Shown: positions 53,554 through 62,201 of the stretch, piece by piece
How the letters are laid out: each line of letters begins with the position of its first letter
Numbering within the stretch: the stretch's first letter is position 1
Assembly: GCF_024296865.1 (NCBI RefSeq)
Contig: NZ_CP101134.1
Location: 3,100,001-3,164,000 of the forward strand
Origin: Sphingobacterium sp. LZ7M1
Lineage (GTDB): Bacteria; Bacteroidota; Bacteroidia; Sphingobacteriales; Sphingobacteriaceae
Length of the DNA stretch: 64,000 bases
Direction: 5' to 3'
The notes under the pieces: model-generated
What the model saw: the letters and a program-made list of their open reading frames with translations, nothing else
What the model was told of the DNA's origin: nothing
The model's database searches: none
Made by a program: the position numbers and the translations under genes

Positions 53554-54693
53554 GTGATTAAGCACACTATACTTATCTTATTTACGCTTCTACCCTTTTT
53601 GGCCAATAGCCAAATAACGCAAATCAAAGAGGAAATCAAAAAGAGTCCATTGATTCTGGAACTAGAAACCGAAAACGGCGGCATTCTCGCTCAAAAAGGT
53701 CTTAAATCTTCAACCTATGAAGGTGCTTATTATAATGGATTAAACTTTAAGATCGGTTGGAAACAGCGTGCTAAAAAAGATCAGTATTATCAAATATACA
53801 ACTACCCTATTTATGGTATCGGACTATATTCTAGCACCTTCAATACCGATATCTTAGGTAGCCCTTTCGCAATTTATGGCTTTGTCCAAACTCCAATCGC
53901 TCCAAAAGAGGACAGCCGCTGGAGCTATGATTACCGCATTGGCCTTGGTCTATCCGGAAACTTCAAGCCTTACAACGAAAATGAAAACCCATTGAATCTA
54001 GTCATAGGATCAAAAAACAACGTGTTTATTGACCTAGGGATCAGAACCCAATATAAAATCAATCCTCATTGGAAAGCTGGAGTAGGATTGGCATTCCATC
54101 ATTTCTCTAATGGAGCACTCCGATTGCCTAACAAAGGTGTGAACTTGGTGCCTTTGACTGTTTCGGTAAACTATCAATTTAATCCTGACATCAAGATCAA
54201 TCGAGATTCTGTACTTAAGCCCTATTCCAAAAAGATCCTTTACCATGTTAATTACGGTGTAGGATTTAAACAATTAAAGAATGAATCTGATGAACGGTTC
54301 TTTAAATCTACTTTGAGCCTTTATGCCAGTAGACATGTTTCTTATAAATGGAGGCTGGGTGGAGGATTTGACCTCTTCTATTCCTCATCAGGAAATGACG
54401 CCGAAATAGCGGGGGACAAATCTGGAAAGTTAAGTTCTAAATTATCAGGAGGCCCTTCCTTCTATGTGGCCCATATCCTCAATGAAAAACTGGTCCTGAA
54501 CGGTAATGTGGGCTATTACTTGCACAACCAACGCTTCAACGGCGAAATCAGGCGTGTGTTCTTAAGAGCAGGTGCCCGCTATTACGTCTATAAGAACATC
54601 AATGCAGGGGTTTCCATTAAAGCTCATATGGGTAAGGCCGATTTCATCGAATGGACTGTCGGTTACACTTTCAATAGAGATAAAGGAAATTAA
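53554..54693 (+). CDS. PagL-like lipid A 3-O-deacylase / acyloxyacyl hydrolase family protein
   Basis: 379 aa from a GTG at 53554, which begins a standard signal peptide (IKHTILILFTLLPFLANSQ). It is an outer-membrane beta-barrel. HHFSNGALRLPNKGVN at about 182-197 matches the His-Ser active-site region of PagL (HxSN...PN.G). PagL removes the 3-O acyl chain of lipid A. It is about twice the length of PagL, so the family fit is good but the activity is not certain. Divergent from the AEC gene. Confidence 0.82.
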   Translation: MIKHTILILFTLLPFLANSQITQIKEEIKKSPLILELETENGGILAQKGLKSSTYEGAYYNGLNFKIGWKQRAKKDQYYQIYNYPIYGIGLYSSTFNTDILGSPFAIYGFVQTPIAPKEDSRWSYDYRIGLGLSGNFKPYNENENPLNLVIGSKNNVFIDLGIRTQYKINPHWKAGVGLAFHHFSNGALRLPNKGVNLVPLTVSVNYQFNPDIKINRDSVLKPYSKKILYHVNYGVGFKQLKNESDERFFKSTLSLYASRHVSYKWRLGGGFDLFYSSSGNDAEIAGDKSGKLSSKLSGGPSFYVAHILNEKLVLNGNVGYYLHNQRFNGEIRRVFLRAGARYYVYKNINAGVSIKAHMGKADFIEWTVGYTFNRDKGN

Positions 54694-54748
54694 ACCTAGC
54701 TTTTTCGTACCTTTAATGAAGCAATAGGAAACCAAATCCATTTGTCAA

Positions 54749-55447
54749 ATGAATTTTGCAGATAAAGTAATTGACTTCAACCAAAGGCTTCAATATACAG
54801 GCAAATTACCCGAGGGATTTTTTGTGATGAACCCTTTTATGGATAATCCTGAGACCCTGGAAGTCATGCGGAAATTCTACAATCAATATTATGCCGACAA
54901 CAATCCCCGAAAATTCCTGATCGGAATCAATCCCAGTAGACATGGTGCCGGCGTTACAGGTGTCCCCTTCACGGACACAAAAAGACTGGAATCGGCATGC
55001 GGTATAAAAATGACTTCTGCACGTACGCATGAAATATCTTCCGTCTTTATGTATGATATGATTGAAGAATTTGGCGGAGCAGCCGAGTTTTACAGAGAAT
55101 TCTATATTAACTCCCCTTTCCCATTGGCCATAATCCGTGAAGTTAAACCCGGCCAATTCCTCAATGCCAATTACTACGATGACCCCAAACTCTTCCTTGC
55201 GGTTAAAGATTTCATGATCGAATCCCTAAAAAGCCATATCGAATTAGGTCTTTACCAAGATGAGGTCTTTATTTTAGGAAAAAAGAATGCCCAATTCATC
55301 CATAAACTCAATCAGAAAGCCAATCTATTTGATAAACTGACAGTCCTTGAACACCCTCGCTTTATTCAGCAATATAAATCAAAAGAAAAACCACTCTATA
55401 TAGATAAATACTTAGTCGCATTCAATCAAAATCATGGAACGGTCTAA
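54749..55447 (+). CDS. SMUG2-type uracil-DNA glycosylase family protein (DUF4918)
   Basis: 232 aa. The glycosylase core is visible as RKFLIGINPSRHGAGVTGVPFTDTKRLE (about 54-81) and VLEHPRFIQQYKSKEKPLYIDKYL near the C-terminus, which correspond to the water-activating and DNA-intercalation segments of the UDG fold. Likely removes uracil or related lesions from DNA. It overlaps the DUF488 gene by 14 nt. Confidence 0.87.
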   Translation: MNFADKVIDFNQRLQYTGKLPEGFFVMNPFMDNPETLEVMRKFYNQYYADNNPRKFLIGINPSRHGAGVTGVPFTDTKRLESACGIKMTSARTHEISSVFMYDMIEEFGGAAEFYREFYINSPFPLAIIREVKPGQFLNANYYDDPKLFLAVKDFMIESLKSHIELGLYQDEVFILGKKNAQFIHKLNQKANLFDKLTVLEHPRFIQQYKSKEKPLYIDKYLVAFNQNHGTV

Positions 55448-55958
55448 GATCATATACAGCATTGGGCATTCGACCCATCCCATCCAAGAGTTTTTGGATA
55501 TGCTGGACTCCTTTGACATTGAACTCCTGGTCGATATAAGAAAGTTGCCTGGCTCTCGTAAATTCCCGCAATTCAATCAGGATGCACTCAAGATCTCCTT
55601 AGAAAAACATGGAATAAAATACATCCATCTGAGCTCCTTGACCGGTCGTAGACCTGCTCACAAGGACAGTCATAATAACGCTTGGAGAAACCCTTCCTTT
55701 CGGGGCTATGCCGATTATATGGAAACAGATGAATTTAAACAGGGAATCATTGAATTAGAAGCTATGGCAACTGAACAAAAAACGGTCTATATGTGCTCAG
55801 AGGCTGTTTGGTGGAGATGCCATCGATCTTTAGTTTCCGATTATCTGAAGATACGAGGATGGCAAGTCTATCATATTATGGCTATTGGCAAAGCTCAGGA
55901 ACATCCATATACCTCAGCTGCACGCATTGTAGACGGTAAATTAAATTATTCATCATAA
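55434..55958 (+). CDS. DUF488 family protein
   Basis: 174 aa. Family hallmarks: YSIGHSTHPIQEFLDML, LLVDIRKLPGSRKFPQFN, and MCSEAVWWRCHRSLVSDYL with the conserved Cys and Cys-His (about 123-137). The family is widespread, its function unproven; some members have been linked to DNA or phage-related processes. Translationally coupled to the SMUG2 gene and 17 nt before the DUF2945 gene. Confidence 0.9.
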   Translation: MERSKIIYSIGHSTHPIQEFLDMLDSFDIELLVDIRKLPGSRKFPQFNQDALKISLEKHGIKYIHLSSLTGRRPAHKDSHNNAWRNPSFRGYADYMETDEFKQGIIELEAMATEQKTVYMCSEAVWWRCHRSLVSDYLKIRGWQVYHIMAIGKAQEHPYTSAARIVDGKLNYSS

Positions 55959-55974
55959 ACAAGAACCTATTATC

Positions 55975-56187
55975 ATGGACACAAAATTCAAAATTGGTGA
56001 CCTGGTCAGCTGGAATTCTGAAGCAGGTCGGGTTTCTGGAACCATCATCAAAATCCATACTAGCGATTTCGATTATAAAGGCTACACCCATCGAGCCAGC
56101 CCGCAAGACCCGCAATATGAAATCAAGAGCAGTAAGACCGACCATATCGCTGCCCATAAAGGAAAAGCATTAACGCTCGAAAAATAA
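55975..56187 (+). CDS. DUF2945 (hypervirulence-associated TUDOR domain) small protein
   Basis: 70 aa, one domain: FKIGDLVSWNSEAGRVSGTIIKIHT, then a YTHRASPQDPQYEIKSSKTDHIAAHKG segment, which is the whole family pattern. Function unknown. Third gene of a small unit with SMUG2 and DUF488. Confidence 0.88.
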   Translation: MDTKFKIGDLVSWNSEAGRVSGTIIKIHTSDFDYKGYTHRASPQDPQYEIKSSKTDHIAAHKGKALTLEK

Positions 56188-56327
56188 TTTAATTAATGTA
56201 ACAATACATGTTACATAAACTCATTTTTTCTACAAATAACTTAAATTTGTCGCATTCTCCCACTTGACTCTCGATTTAGGTTCAATTACGCATATTCCCG
56301 GCGTCAAGTTTAAATTCACTTTCTAAA

Positions 56328-57599
56328 ATGAATAGAAAAAAAGTCATTCATCAAAATTATTTCAAGCTCTTTGCCATTTCTTTAATAGTGGGTTTACTGA
56401 GTTCTATTCTTGCTGTTTCCCTGCGCTATATTACAGAAAAGACCGAACATCATATGTTCAATTTTGTCTCTGAAACCAATCCTTACCTATTCATCATCCT
56501 TCCTTCAATTGGTATCACCATCATCTACTTCCTCAGAAAATATGCCTTTCAGGGAAGGAAAAACAAGGGAATGACTGAAATCTATAAAACTTTGGACCTT
56601 AGGAAAGACCACTTACCCCTATTTAAGATTCCATCCCACTTCATCAATGGATTCTTGACCGTAATCTTTGGAGGCTCTACGGGAATTGAAGTTTCTACAG
56701 TAGTTTCTACGGCAACCATTGGAAATGAAGTGTACAAGAAAAACTTTTCGGCCAAACTCTATAAAAGGGAACTTATCTGTGCAGCTTCGGCAGCAGGGGT
56801 TGCCATATTGTTCTCCAGCCCTTTAGCTGGATTGCTCTTCGGTATTGAAGCCATCAGCAGAAAATTCAAACCGACCATTTTGATCAGCTGCCTGGCCTCC
56901 ACCTTAGTTGCAGCATTATTTATATATGGTTTAGGAAATGAACGGATCATCCCTACGCAGATCGTGGAATGGAAATGGCAGGCTACGCCATTCTTTTTAC
57001 TCTTAAGCCTTTTAGGAGCCTTGTTCGCTGTAGGATTCACCTTATTGATGATCAGGATCAAGACTTTCTTCGGAAATATCAATAACAACTTTATACGGGT
57101 CAACTTAGGCGCTATTACGGTCGGAATTCTAATTTTCTTCTTTCCAGTTCTATTCGGAGATAGCTACCAGGGTTTAAATGAAGTCCTTCATGCAGAAACA
57201 AATTCCATGGGTTATTTGTTCCTGCTTGTATTATTGAAACCATTGGCATCCTCCCTTACCTTAGGTGCTGGAGGCGACGGAGGGGTATTCGCACCAAGCA
57301 TTATTGTTGGAGCTTTCTTAGGCCTGCTAGTAGCAATTTTCTGCCAAACTTTCCTTCACATGGAGGTAAGTCCAATCAATTTCGCACTTATAGGTGCCGG
57401 ATCAGCTCTTTCAGCAGCTATTTATGCGCCCTTTACATCCATCTTCTTGATTTGCAATATTGTGCCTAATGGATACAGCTTAATCATTCCATTGATCGTT
57501 TGTTGCTTGGTATCAAAATATTTGGCTTACAAACTCCTACCATACAATGTATACACCTACGACATGTACAAAGAAAATTTAAAGAATTCCTTGGCGTAG
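56328..57599 (+). CDS. ClC-type chloride channel/antiporter
   Basis: 423 aa, about 11 membrane helices. The region equivalent to GREGP is FGGSTGIEVSTVVS (115-128), with E121 at the place of the gating glutamate, and the region equivalent to GIFAP is GGDGGVFAPSIIVGAF (about 323-338). The first filter motif, normally GSGIPE, is only weakly kept (KGMTEIYKTL, 80-89). There is no cytoplasmic CBS domain. Ion selectivity is open: Cl-/H+ exchange, or another anion. Followed directly by repeat island 5. Confidence 0.88.
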   Translation: MNRKKVIHQNYFKLFAISLIVGLLSSILAVSLRYITEKTEHHMFNFVSETNPYLFIILPSIGITIIYFLRKYAFQGRKNKGMTEIYKTLDLRKDHLPLFKIPSHFINGFLTVIFGGSTGIEVSTVVSTATIGNEVYKKNFSAKLYKRELICAASAAGVAILFSSPLAGLLFGIEAISRKFKPTILISCLASTLVAALFIYGLGNERIIPTQIVEWKWQATPFFLLLSLLGALFAVGFTLLMIRIKTFFGNINNNFIRVNLGAITVGILIFFFPVLFGDSYQGLNEVLHAETNSMGYLFLLVLLKPLASSLTLGAGGDGGVFAPSIIVGAFLGLLVAIFCQTFLHMEVSPINFALIGAGSALSAAIYAPFTSIFLICNIVPNGYSLIIPLIVCCLVSKYLAYKLLPYNVYTYDMYKENLKNSLA

Positions 57600-57629
57600 T
57601 TTAGCTATCCATACAATTGACAGTTAAGT

Positions 57630-58320
57630 GTTGCTGTCATGTTGAGAAGTAAAAATTTGAGCTAAATTTATTGGAAGGTAATGACAGCAAGTTGTCAATG
57701 AAAATTAATTAGCTCTTTTATTTTTTAAATATAGAACCCCTTTCGGGTTTCCATTATTTTAGCTGGCATGGCACATTAGCCTGGAAGTTGCGCAAAAACG
57801 ATGTTCGATTAATCGAACATCGTTTTTGCATTAGCCCTATATTGTTTACCATCCATGCTAAAATAATTCATCCCCTCTAGGGAGGTATGGCGGATAAAAA
57901 AAATCTTCTGGATAATAATTATAGGTCTAAATACCTAGAAACACAGTTCTATCAAATTTGTCATTGGCAGGCACGAAACATCTCGGAACATTAGAATCAT
58001 TATGGTGTTGGCGAACAGGTCATCCCTCTTCGATGGATGATGATAAGCACGTTGTGGGACATTTACGGACTGATTCTTCACTCACCGTTCAGAATTGGAT
58101 ATTCCTGAGAGGGATTCAGAGTGAAACGAAGAATCTATTTTTTATTTTATTTAGAGTTGTTTGTCATTCCGCTATCGTAAGATGAGGAAACTATTTTTTA
58201 TTGCTTTATTCCCATAAAGGGGAAATACTGAAAAATATTTCACCCCCGCTAGGGATTATCCCTTAATCGCTCTGCCCTTCTACAAAGATCCCACCCCTGC
58301 TGGCGAATTTATACATCTCA
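57630..58320. repeat. Composite repeat island 5 (modules C-E-D-F)
   Basis: C block from about 57650 to 57975 (TTTGAGCTAAATTTATTGG, GACAGCAAGTTG, AGAACCCCTTTCGGGTTTC, the palindrome, CATCCCCTCTAGGGAGG, AATTTGTCATTGGCAGG). Then an E piece (CACGAAACATCTCGGAACAT, 57974-57993), the D inverted repeat (58067-58136), GTCATTCCGCTATCGTAAG, and F-like hairpins (CCCCCGCTAGGG near 58243; CCACCCCTGCTGGCG near 58290). The A and B modules are missing. Order and orientation equal islands 2 and 3. Confidence 0.8.
57792..57829. repeat. 38-bp perfect palindrome, copy 3
   Basis: Arms of 19 nt pair perfectly around TGTTCGATTAATCGAACA. The arms read GCAAAAACGA / TCGTTTTTGC where copies 1 and 2 have CTGA / TCAG, so both sides changed together. 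Beyond this the flanking bases no longer pair well, making it the shortest copy. Confidence 0.95.
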
Positions 58321-58350
58321 ATACTCATATCTCACATCTCAAATCCAAAT

Positions 58351-58389
58351 AACAGAAAAGGGGCAAATTTCATTTGCCCCTTTTCTGTT
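58351..58389 (-). terminator. Intrinsic terminator after the LEA-type lipoprotein gene
   Basis: A 17-bp perfect stem (arms begin AACAGAAAAGGGGCAAA) with a 5-nt loop, overlapping the stop codon of the lipoprotein gene. On the minus strand the 3' arm ends CCCCTTTTCTGTT. Confidence 0.9.
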
Positions 58390-58987
58390 ATTTAAACAGC
58401 TTAAATATCTTACTGCCAAAATTCTTATCGACGGTGATATAGGATGGATAATAAATATTCTGTCCTGCGATACGGATAGAAGGTTTGATCTTAAGGACCA
58501 TAAAGCCTTCAGATTTCTTGTTCAGGAGTTCATCGAAAAACTTCTCAAAGCCATTTTCTTTGGCTTTATTAAAGATATTGGCTTTGAATGTCATCGGAAC
58601 AATGGTGCTTTGCCCTTGGGTCAAACTTACATTCTGATCTACCGTACCCTCAAACAGAGGAGAATTCTGGATCTCAATGACATATTTGAAAGAGTTAAAA
58701 GCAGCTTTTTGAGCTTCCGGATTGGTAACTTTCAGATTCACCTTACCTTCTAGAGGAAGTTCCTTGCTGAACAGAGCTACCGCCAATCCTGCAATCGAGG
58801 ACATATTATAGTTCCCATCCGCTCCCTTGAAAGATTCCAAATTCTTGCCATTGAACTTCACCTGATCAACCGACTCGACATCATATTCGCAGTCCGCCAA
58901 AGCCTTGATCTGGGCTTTTTTGTTTACTTGGCAACCAGATAACATCAGGATTGCCAGAACGGATACTATTCCTATTAATTTTCTCAT
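58388..58987 (-). CDS. LEA type 2-like lipoprotein
   Basis: 199 aa. Lipobox LMLSGC (C19). The remainder alternates beta strands: VNLKVTNPEAQKAAFNSFKYVIEIQNSPLFEGTVDQNVSLTQGQSTIVPMTF is the typical LEA14/WHy-like pattern. Function unknown. It lies 6 nt after the barrel lipoprotein gene and is surely co-transcribed. Confidence 0.8.
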   Translation of the reverse strand: MRKLIGIVSVLAILMLSGCQVNKKAQIKALADCEYDVESVDQVKFNGKNLESFKGADGNYNMSSIAGLAVALFSKELPLEGKVNLKVTNPEAQKAAFNSFKYVIEIQNSPLFEGTVDQNVSLTQGQSTIVPMTFKANIFNKAKENGFEKFFDELLNKKSEGFMVLKIKPSIRIAGQNIYYPSYITVDKNFGSKIFKLFK

Positions 58988-58993
58988 ATTCTA

Positions 58994-59746
58994 TTACTTT
59001 CTTCCAAAATTATAAATCAAACCAAGTGTAAAAACAGCATTTCCAGGTTTTAAATACTGATTGTCCATCAGACCAATATTCCAACCATTGGTATATTGGA
59101 TTTGAAACCCTTTATTCAATTCCAACCTCGTAAAGAAAACAGGCTCTATATACACATTCTCTTCAAGCTGTGAGGCAACCCCATTAAGCTCAAATCGATC
59201 CATCTTGACACGGCTCAAGCGAATTGCTGTTCCATAGTTTAGAGTCCTCTTCTTGCCAAAAAGATTAATCTTGTTTTTTCTTGTTGACGAAAAATTTGCC
59301 TGAACGAAGATTTTGTTGAAGTCAAGGTCTCTTGTTTCCACTGGATCGGCCCCTGTGGTGCTCGCCCTTTTATCAACATCGGTTGTCGCTCCTACGCCAT
59401 AACCTCCATAGAATTCCAGTACACTTCGCTTAGCTTTTCCAACTACCGTATAATAGCCTAATCCACCTTCATACAGATATTGTTTGAAATCATTATTGTC
59501 TGAATGGTAATTGATATAGGAGCCATTTCCGATAATGGCAAGGTGGTCGGTAAATGCAACACCTAGGTTGCCGCTTAGGTTCCCCTTAGGGTTAACATGT
59601 GCCGCAATATACCCTTCTCCTTTGTTATTAAACATCGGTGTTGCTGGAACATTGGGCAAATAAACTGAACTACAACTGCTCAAACAGGCGACCCCTGCAA
59701 GCAAACCCCACAAATGGGATGACTTTACTTTATTCATAAAACTCAT
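58994..59746 (-). CDS. Putative outer-membrane beta-barrel lipoprotein
   Basis: 250 aa, not assigned to a named family. The signal ends with CLSSCSS (lipobox LSSC, C25). The rest is rich in short amphipathic strands (GNLSGNLGVAFTDHLAIIG, YLYEGGLGYYTVVG, LEFYGGYGVGATTDV) and ends AVFTLGLIYNFGRK, as in small outer-membrane barrels. Partner of the LEA-type lipoprotein downstream. Confidence 0.72.
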   Translation of the reverse strand: MSFMNKVKSSHLWGLLAGVACLSSCSSVYLPNVPATPMFNNKGEGYIAAHVNPKGNLSGNLGVAFTDHLAIIGNGSYINYHSDNNDFKQYLYEGGLGYYTVVGKAKRSVLEFYGGYGVGATTDVDKRASTTGADPVETRDLDFNKIFVQANFSSTRKNKINLFGKKRTLNYGTAIRLSRVKMDRFELNGVASQLEENVYIEPVFFTRLELNKGFQIQYTNGWNIGLMDNQYLKPGNAVFTLGLIYNFGRK

Positions 59747-59793
59747 TATCCCTGCATCTCCACAAATTATTATGCCAAAGATTCAGAATTTAA

Positions 59794-59841
59794 AAAAACT
59801 TTCATGTTTTCGCCGAAATTCAAACGATCATGAAAGTTTTT
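59794..59841 (-). terminator. Probable terminator after pyrF
   Basis: AAAAACTTTCATG and CATGAAAGTTTTT are perfect inverted arms of 13 bp, with a loop of about 22 nt. They lie between the pyrF stop and the start of the next minus-strand gene. The long loop makes it weaker than the others. Confidence 0.5.
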
Positions 59842-59898
59842 ATAGCCTTTTGAGAAAAGACTGCACTATATTAATTTTATTTTTTAATTCAGATAAAC

Positions 59899-60732
59899 CT
59901 AGATAACTCCATGGATTTCAAGTTGCTCTTGCATTTCTTTCTGCAATAGCACAGCCTCCTCACGAGCTTTCTCAGCAAAGTTTCTACCTTTAGAAGCGTA
60001 GATAATTCCACGGGTACTATTGACCAAAAGTCCACAGTCTTTATTCATTCCATACTGGCACACATCAGCCAATGATCCACCTTGCGCTCCAACACCTGGA
60101 ACCAACAGGAAATGATCGGGAGCATGCTCTCTAATTTTAGTGAATGCTTCCCCACGTGTAGCTCCAACAACATACATCAGATTCTCCGAACTCCCCCAAG
60201 TATTTACCTTGTCGATGACTTCTTCAAACAATTGCTTTCCCTCTACATTCTGGAAATTCTGAAAGTCCAAACTACCTTGATTGGAGGTCAATGCCAGTAC
60301 AATTGCCCACTTACCCTCAAAATCAAGAAATGAAGTAACCGAATCCTCTCCCATATAAGGAGCAATGGTAATGGAATCAAAATTCAACCCCGAAGATTCC
60401 GGATTGAAAAAAGCCTGCGCATACATCTTGGAGGTATTGCCAATATCGCCCCTCTTGGCATCTGCAATACTGAAACAATCCTTTGGCAAGATCTCACAGG
60501 TCTTACGCAGGGATTCCCAACCTCTCACGCCATAACTCTCATAAAAAGCAATATTCGGTTTATAAGCTACACAAAGATCTGCAGTGGCTTCAACGATAGC
60601 TTTATTGAATGAAAAAATTGGATCTTCCTCATCTAAGAGATGTTCTGGAATTTTCGTGATATCGGTATCCAATCCTACACATAAAAAGCTTTTCTTTCTT
60701 TTAATATTGTCTATTAGCTCTTTCTTGGTCAT
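59899..60732 (-). CDS. pyrF: Orotidine 5'-phosphate decarboxylase
   Basis: 277 aa, the longer (type 2) form. [14 protein letters not shown] (16-29), [14 protein letters not shown], and the catalytic [13 protein letters not shown] (about 87-99) are present, with [13 protein letters not shown] and [12 protein letters not shown] at the phosphate-binding end. It makes UMP. First-to-last order on the minus strand: pseudouridine synthase, TlpA-like, pyrF; gaps of 2 and 6 nt indicate one operon. Confidence 0.96.
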   Translation of the reverse strand: MTKKELIDNIKRKKSFLCVGLDTDITKIPEHLLDEEDPIFSFNKAIVEATADLCVAYKPNIAFYESYGVRGWESLRKTCEILPKDCFSIADAKRGDIGNTSKMYAQAFFNPESSGLNFDSITIAPYMGEDSVTSFLDFEGKWAIVLALTSNQGSLDFQNFQNVEGKQLFEEVIDKVNTWGSSENLMYVVGATRGEAFTKIREHAPDHFLLVPGVGAQGGSLADVCQYGMNKDCGLLVNSTRGIIYASKGRNFAEKAREEAVLLQKEMQEQLEIHGVI

Positions 60733-60738
60733 TATATA

Positions 60739-61335
60739 TTACTGATTTATTAATGAGATCATGAAATCCTCAAACTCCTTGGTTGAATAGTCTGCCATGC
60801 CCTTATGGTCAAAAGCAAGGGCTCCCTGTTTATTCAGCACAACCGTGGAAGGAATAGATCCACTTAACCAAGTTGTTGGTATCTCACTTTCAGGATAAAA
60901 TATGGGCATATTCAACTTCTCCTTTTCCATAAACGCCTTCGCACCATCTGCATTATGCTCAATCTCTACTAGCATAAACACAACCTTATCATTATCCTTA
61001 TACTTATCATATAGTTTTTGGATAGATGGCATTTCGGCACGGCAAGGACCACACCAAGTTGCCCAGAAATTGATAAAGACTACTTTCCCCTGGAGTTCAT
61101 GGGTTTGGATCCTTTTTCCGGTATCATCGGATAGAGTTACTGTTTCCGTCATCACCATTGGGGTTGCGGAAGGCTCTGCAGCCGTTTGTTTTGGGATTGA
61201 GGGATTAAAAAGACCTATTTTCATTAATCCTCTTTGAATTGCTGTTCTGGTCGTTGGTGTCAATACCAATATTGCCAAAACAATAATAAGGACCCAGGAT
61301 AAAATATTTTTTGTGTTGTTTTTCTTTTCGGCCAT
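60739..61335 (-). CDS. Membrane-anchored TlpA/ResA-like thiol-disulfide oxidoreductase
   Basis: 198 aa. An N-terminal membrane anchor (ILSWVLIIVLAILVLT, 11-26) leads to a periplasmic thioredoxin-like domain with the active site WCGPC (C95, C98) in FINFWATWCGPCRAEMP. The lower part has the cis-Pro segment SGSIPSTVVLNKQG. Likely a reductant for cytochrome c maturation or other periplasmic thiols; not resolved. Middle gene of the pseudouridine synthase-pyrF operon. Confidence 0.9.
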   Translation of the reverse strand: MAEKKNNTKNILSWVLIIVLAILVLTPTTRTAIQRGLMKIGLFNPSIPKQTAAEPSATPMVMTETVTLSDDTGKRIQTHELQGKVVFINFWATWCGPCRAEMPSIQKLYDKYKDNDKVVFMLVEIEHNADGAKAFMEKEKLNMPIFYPESEIPTTWLSGSIPSTVVLNKQGALAFDHKGMADYSTKEFEDFMISLINQ

Positions 61336-61337
61336 GA

Positions 61338-62081
61338 TTATGAATCAAATTTCTCCAACTGTTTCAACAAAGTAGCAAAATCTTTCGGATATTCTGCCTC
61401 AAATGCATATTCTTTACCATCCAAAGTAAACTTAACCGCCTTGGAATGCAGAGCAAAGCGCTTCATGATCGGCAATTCTTCTTGATCCTTAGAAAGTGTA
61501 AATCCTCTTTTCTTGATTTGGGAAAGATATACAGGTTTCCCACGGTACATCGCATCGCCTACGATGGCAGCATGCTGGGTAGCAAGATGGATACGGATTT
61601 GGTGCATCCTACCAGTAATCGGCTTACACTCCACTAAAGTAAAATGTTTGAAATATTGGATACTGTTGAAAATTGTCTCTGCAGGTTTCCCATTATAGCG
61701 ATCAATGGTCACATTCTTATTTCCTTGGTTCAGGATCGGTAAGTCCACCAGAAGATCTTCAAAAACATGGGTCCCTCCAATAATGGCATGATAGGTTTTA
61801 TCGACCCTACGTTTTTCGAATTCTATTGACATGAGCCTATAGGTTTCTGGATTTTTCGCAATCAGGAGAACACCGGAAGTATCCTTGTCCAATCGGTGAC
61901 AGACCTGTGCGTCTGGAAAATAGTTTTTCGCCAAGCGAAGGATATTCACCTCATCACCTCCCCTTGCATCCAATGAGGCCACAAAGGGAGGTTTATTGAT
62001 AACAATGAGGTTGTCATCCTCGTGTATGATCAGTTCGTTGAATTTCGGATATTTAAATAGATTTTTCTCTTGTTGAGCCAT
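61338..62081 (-). CDS. RluA family pseudouridine synthase
   Basis: 247 aa. The catalytic HRLDKDTSGVLLIAK (D65) is present, with LPILNQGNKNVTIDRYNGKPA, and KPITGRMHQIRIHLA near 160. There is no S4 domain, so it resembles RluC/RluE-like short forms without S4 or TruC/RluA. The target uridine in rRNA or tRNA cannot be told. First gene of its operon, divergent from panB. Confidence 0.93.
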   Translation of the reverse strand: MAQQEKNLFKYPKFNELIIHEDDNLIVINKPPFVASLDARGGDEVNILRLAKNYFPDAQVCHRLDKDTSGVLLIAKNPETYRLMSIEFEKRRVDKTYHAIIGGTHVFEDLLVDLPILNQGNKNVTIDRYNGKPAETIFNSIQYFKHFTLVECKPITGRMHQIRIHLATQHAAIVGDAMYRGKPVYLSQIKKRGFTLSKDQEELPIMKRFALHSKAVKFTLDGKEYAFEAEYPKDFATLLKQLEKFDS

Positions 62082-62153
62082 AACCGCAAAAATAAGAATT
62101 ATTGCTAATTTTCTATAATTCAGCGTAGTTTAAGCAATAGGTTAACATTCAGG

Positions 62154-62183
62154 TTGATACTCCTACAAAAATGCCTACTTTTG
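62154..62183 (+). promoter_or_regulatory. Bacteroidota-type promoter of panB
   Basis: TTG at 62154-62156, a 19-nt spacer, then TACTTTTG at 62176-62183. The panB ATG is at 62202, giving a leader of about 12 nt. Confidence 0.8.
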
Positions 62184-62201
62184 CAATAAAAGCAATCTAA
62201 C

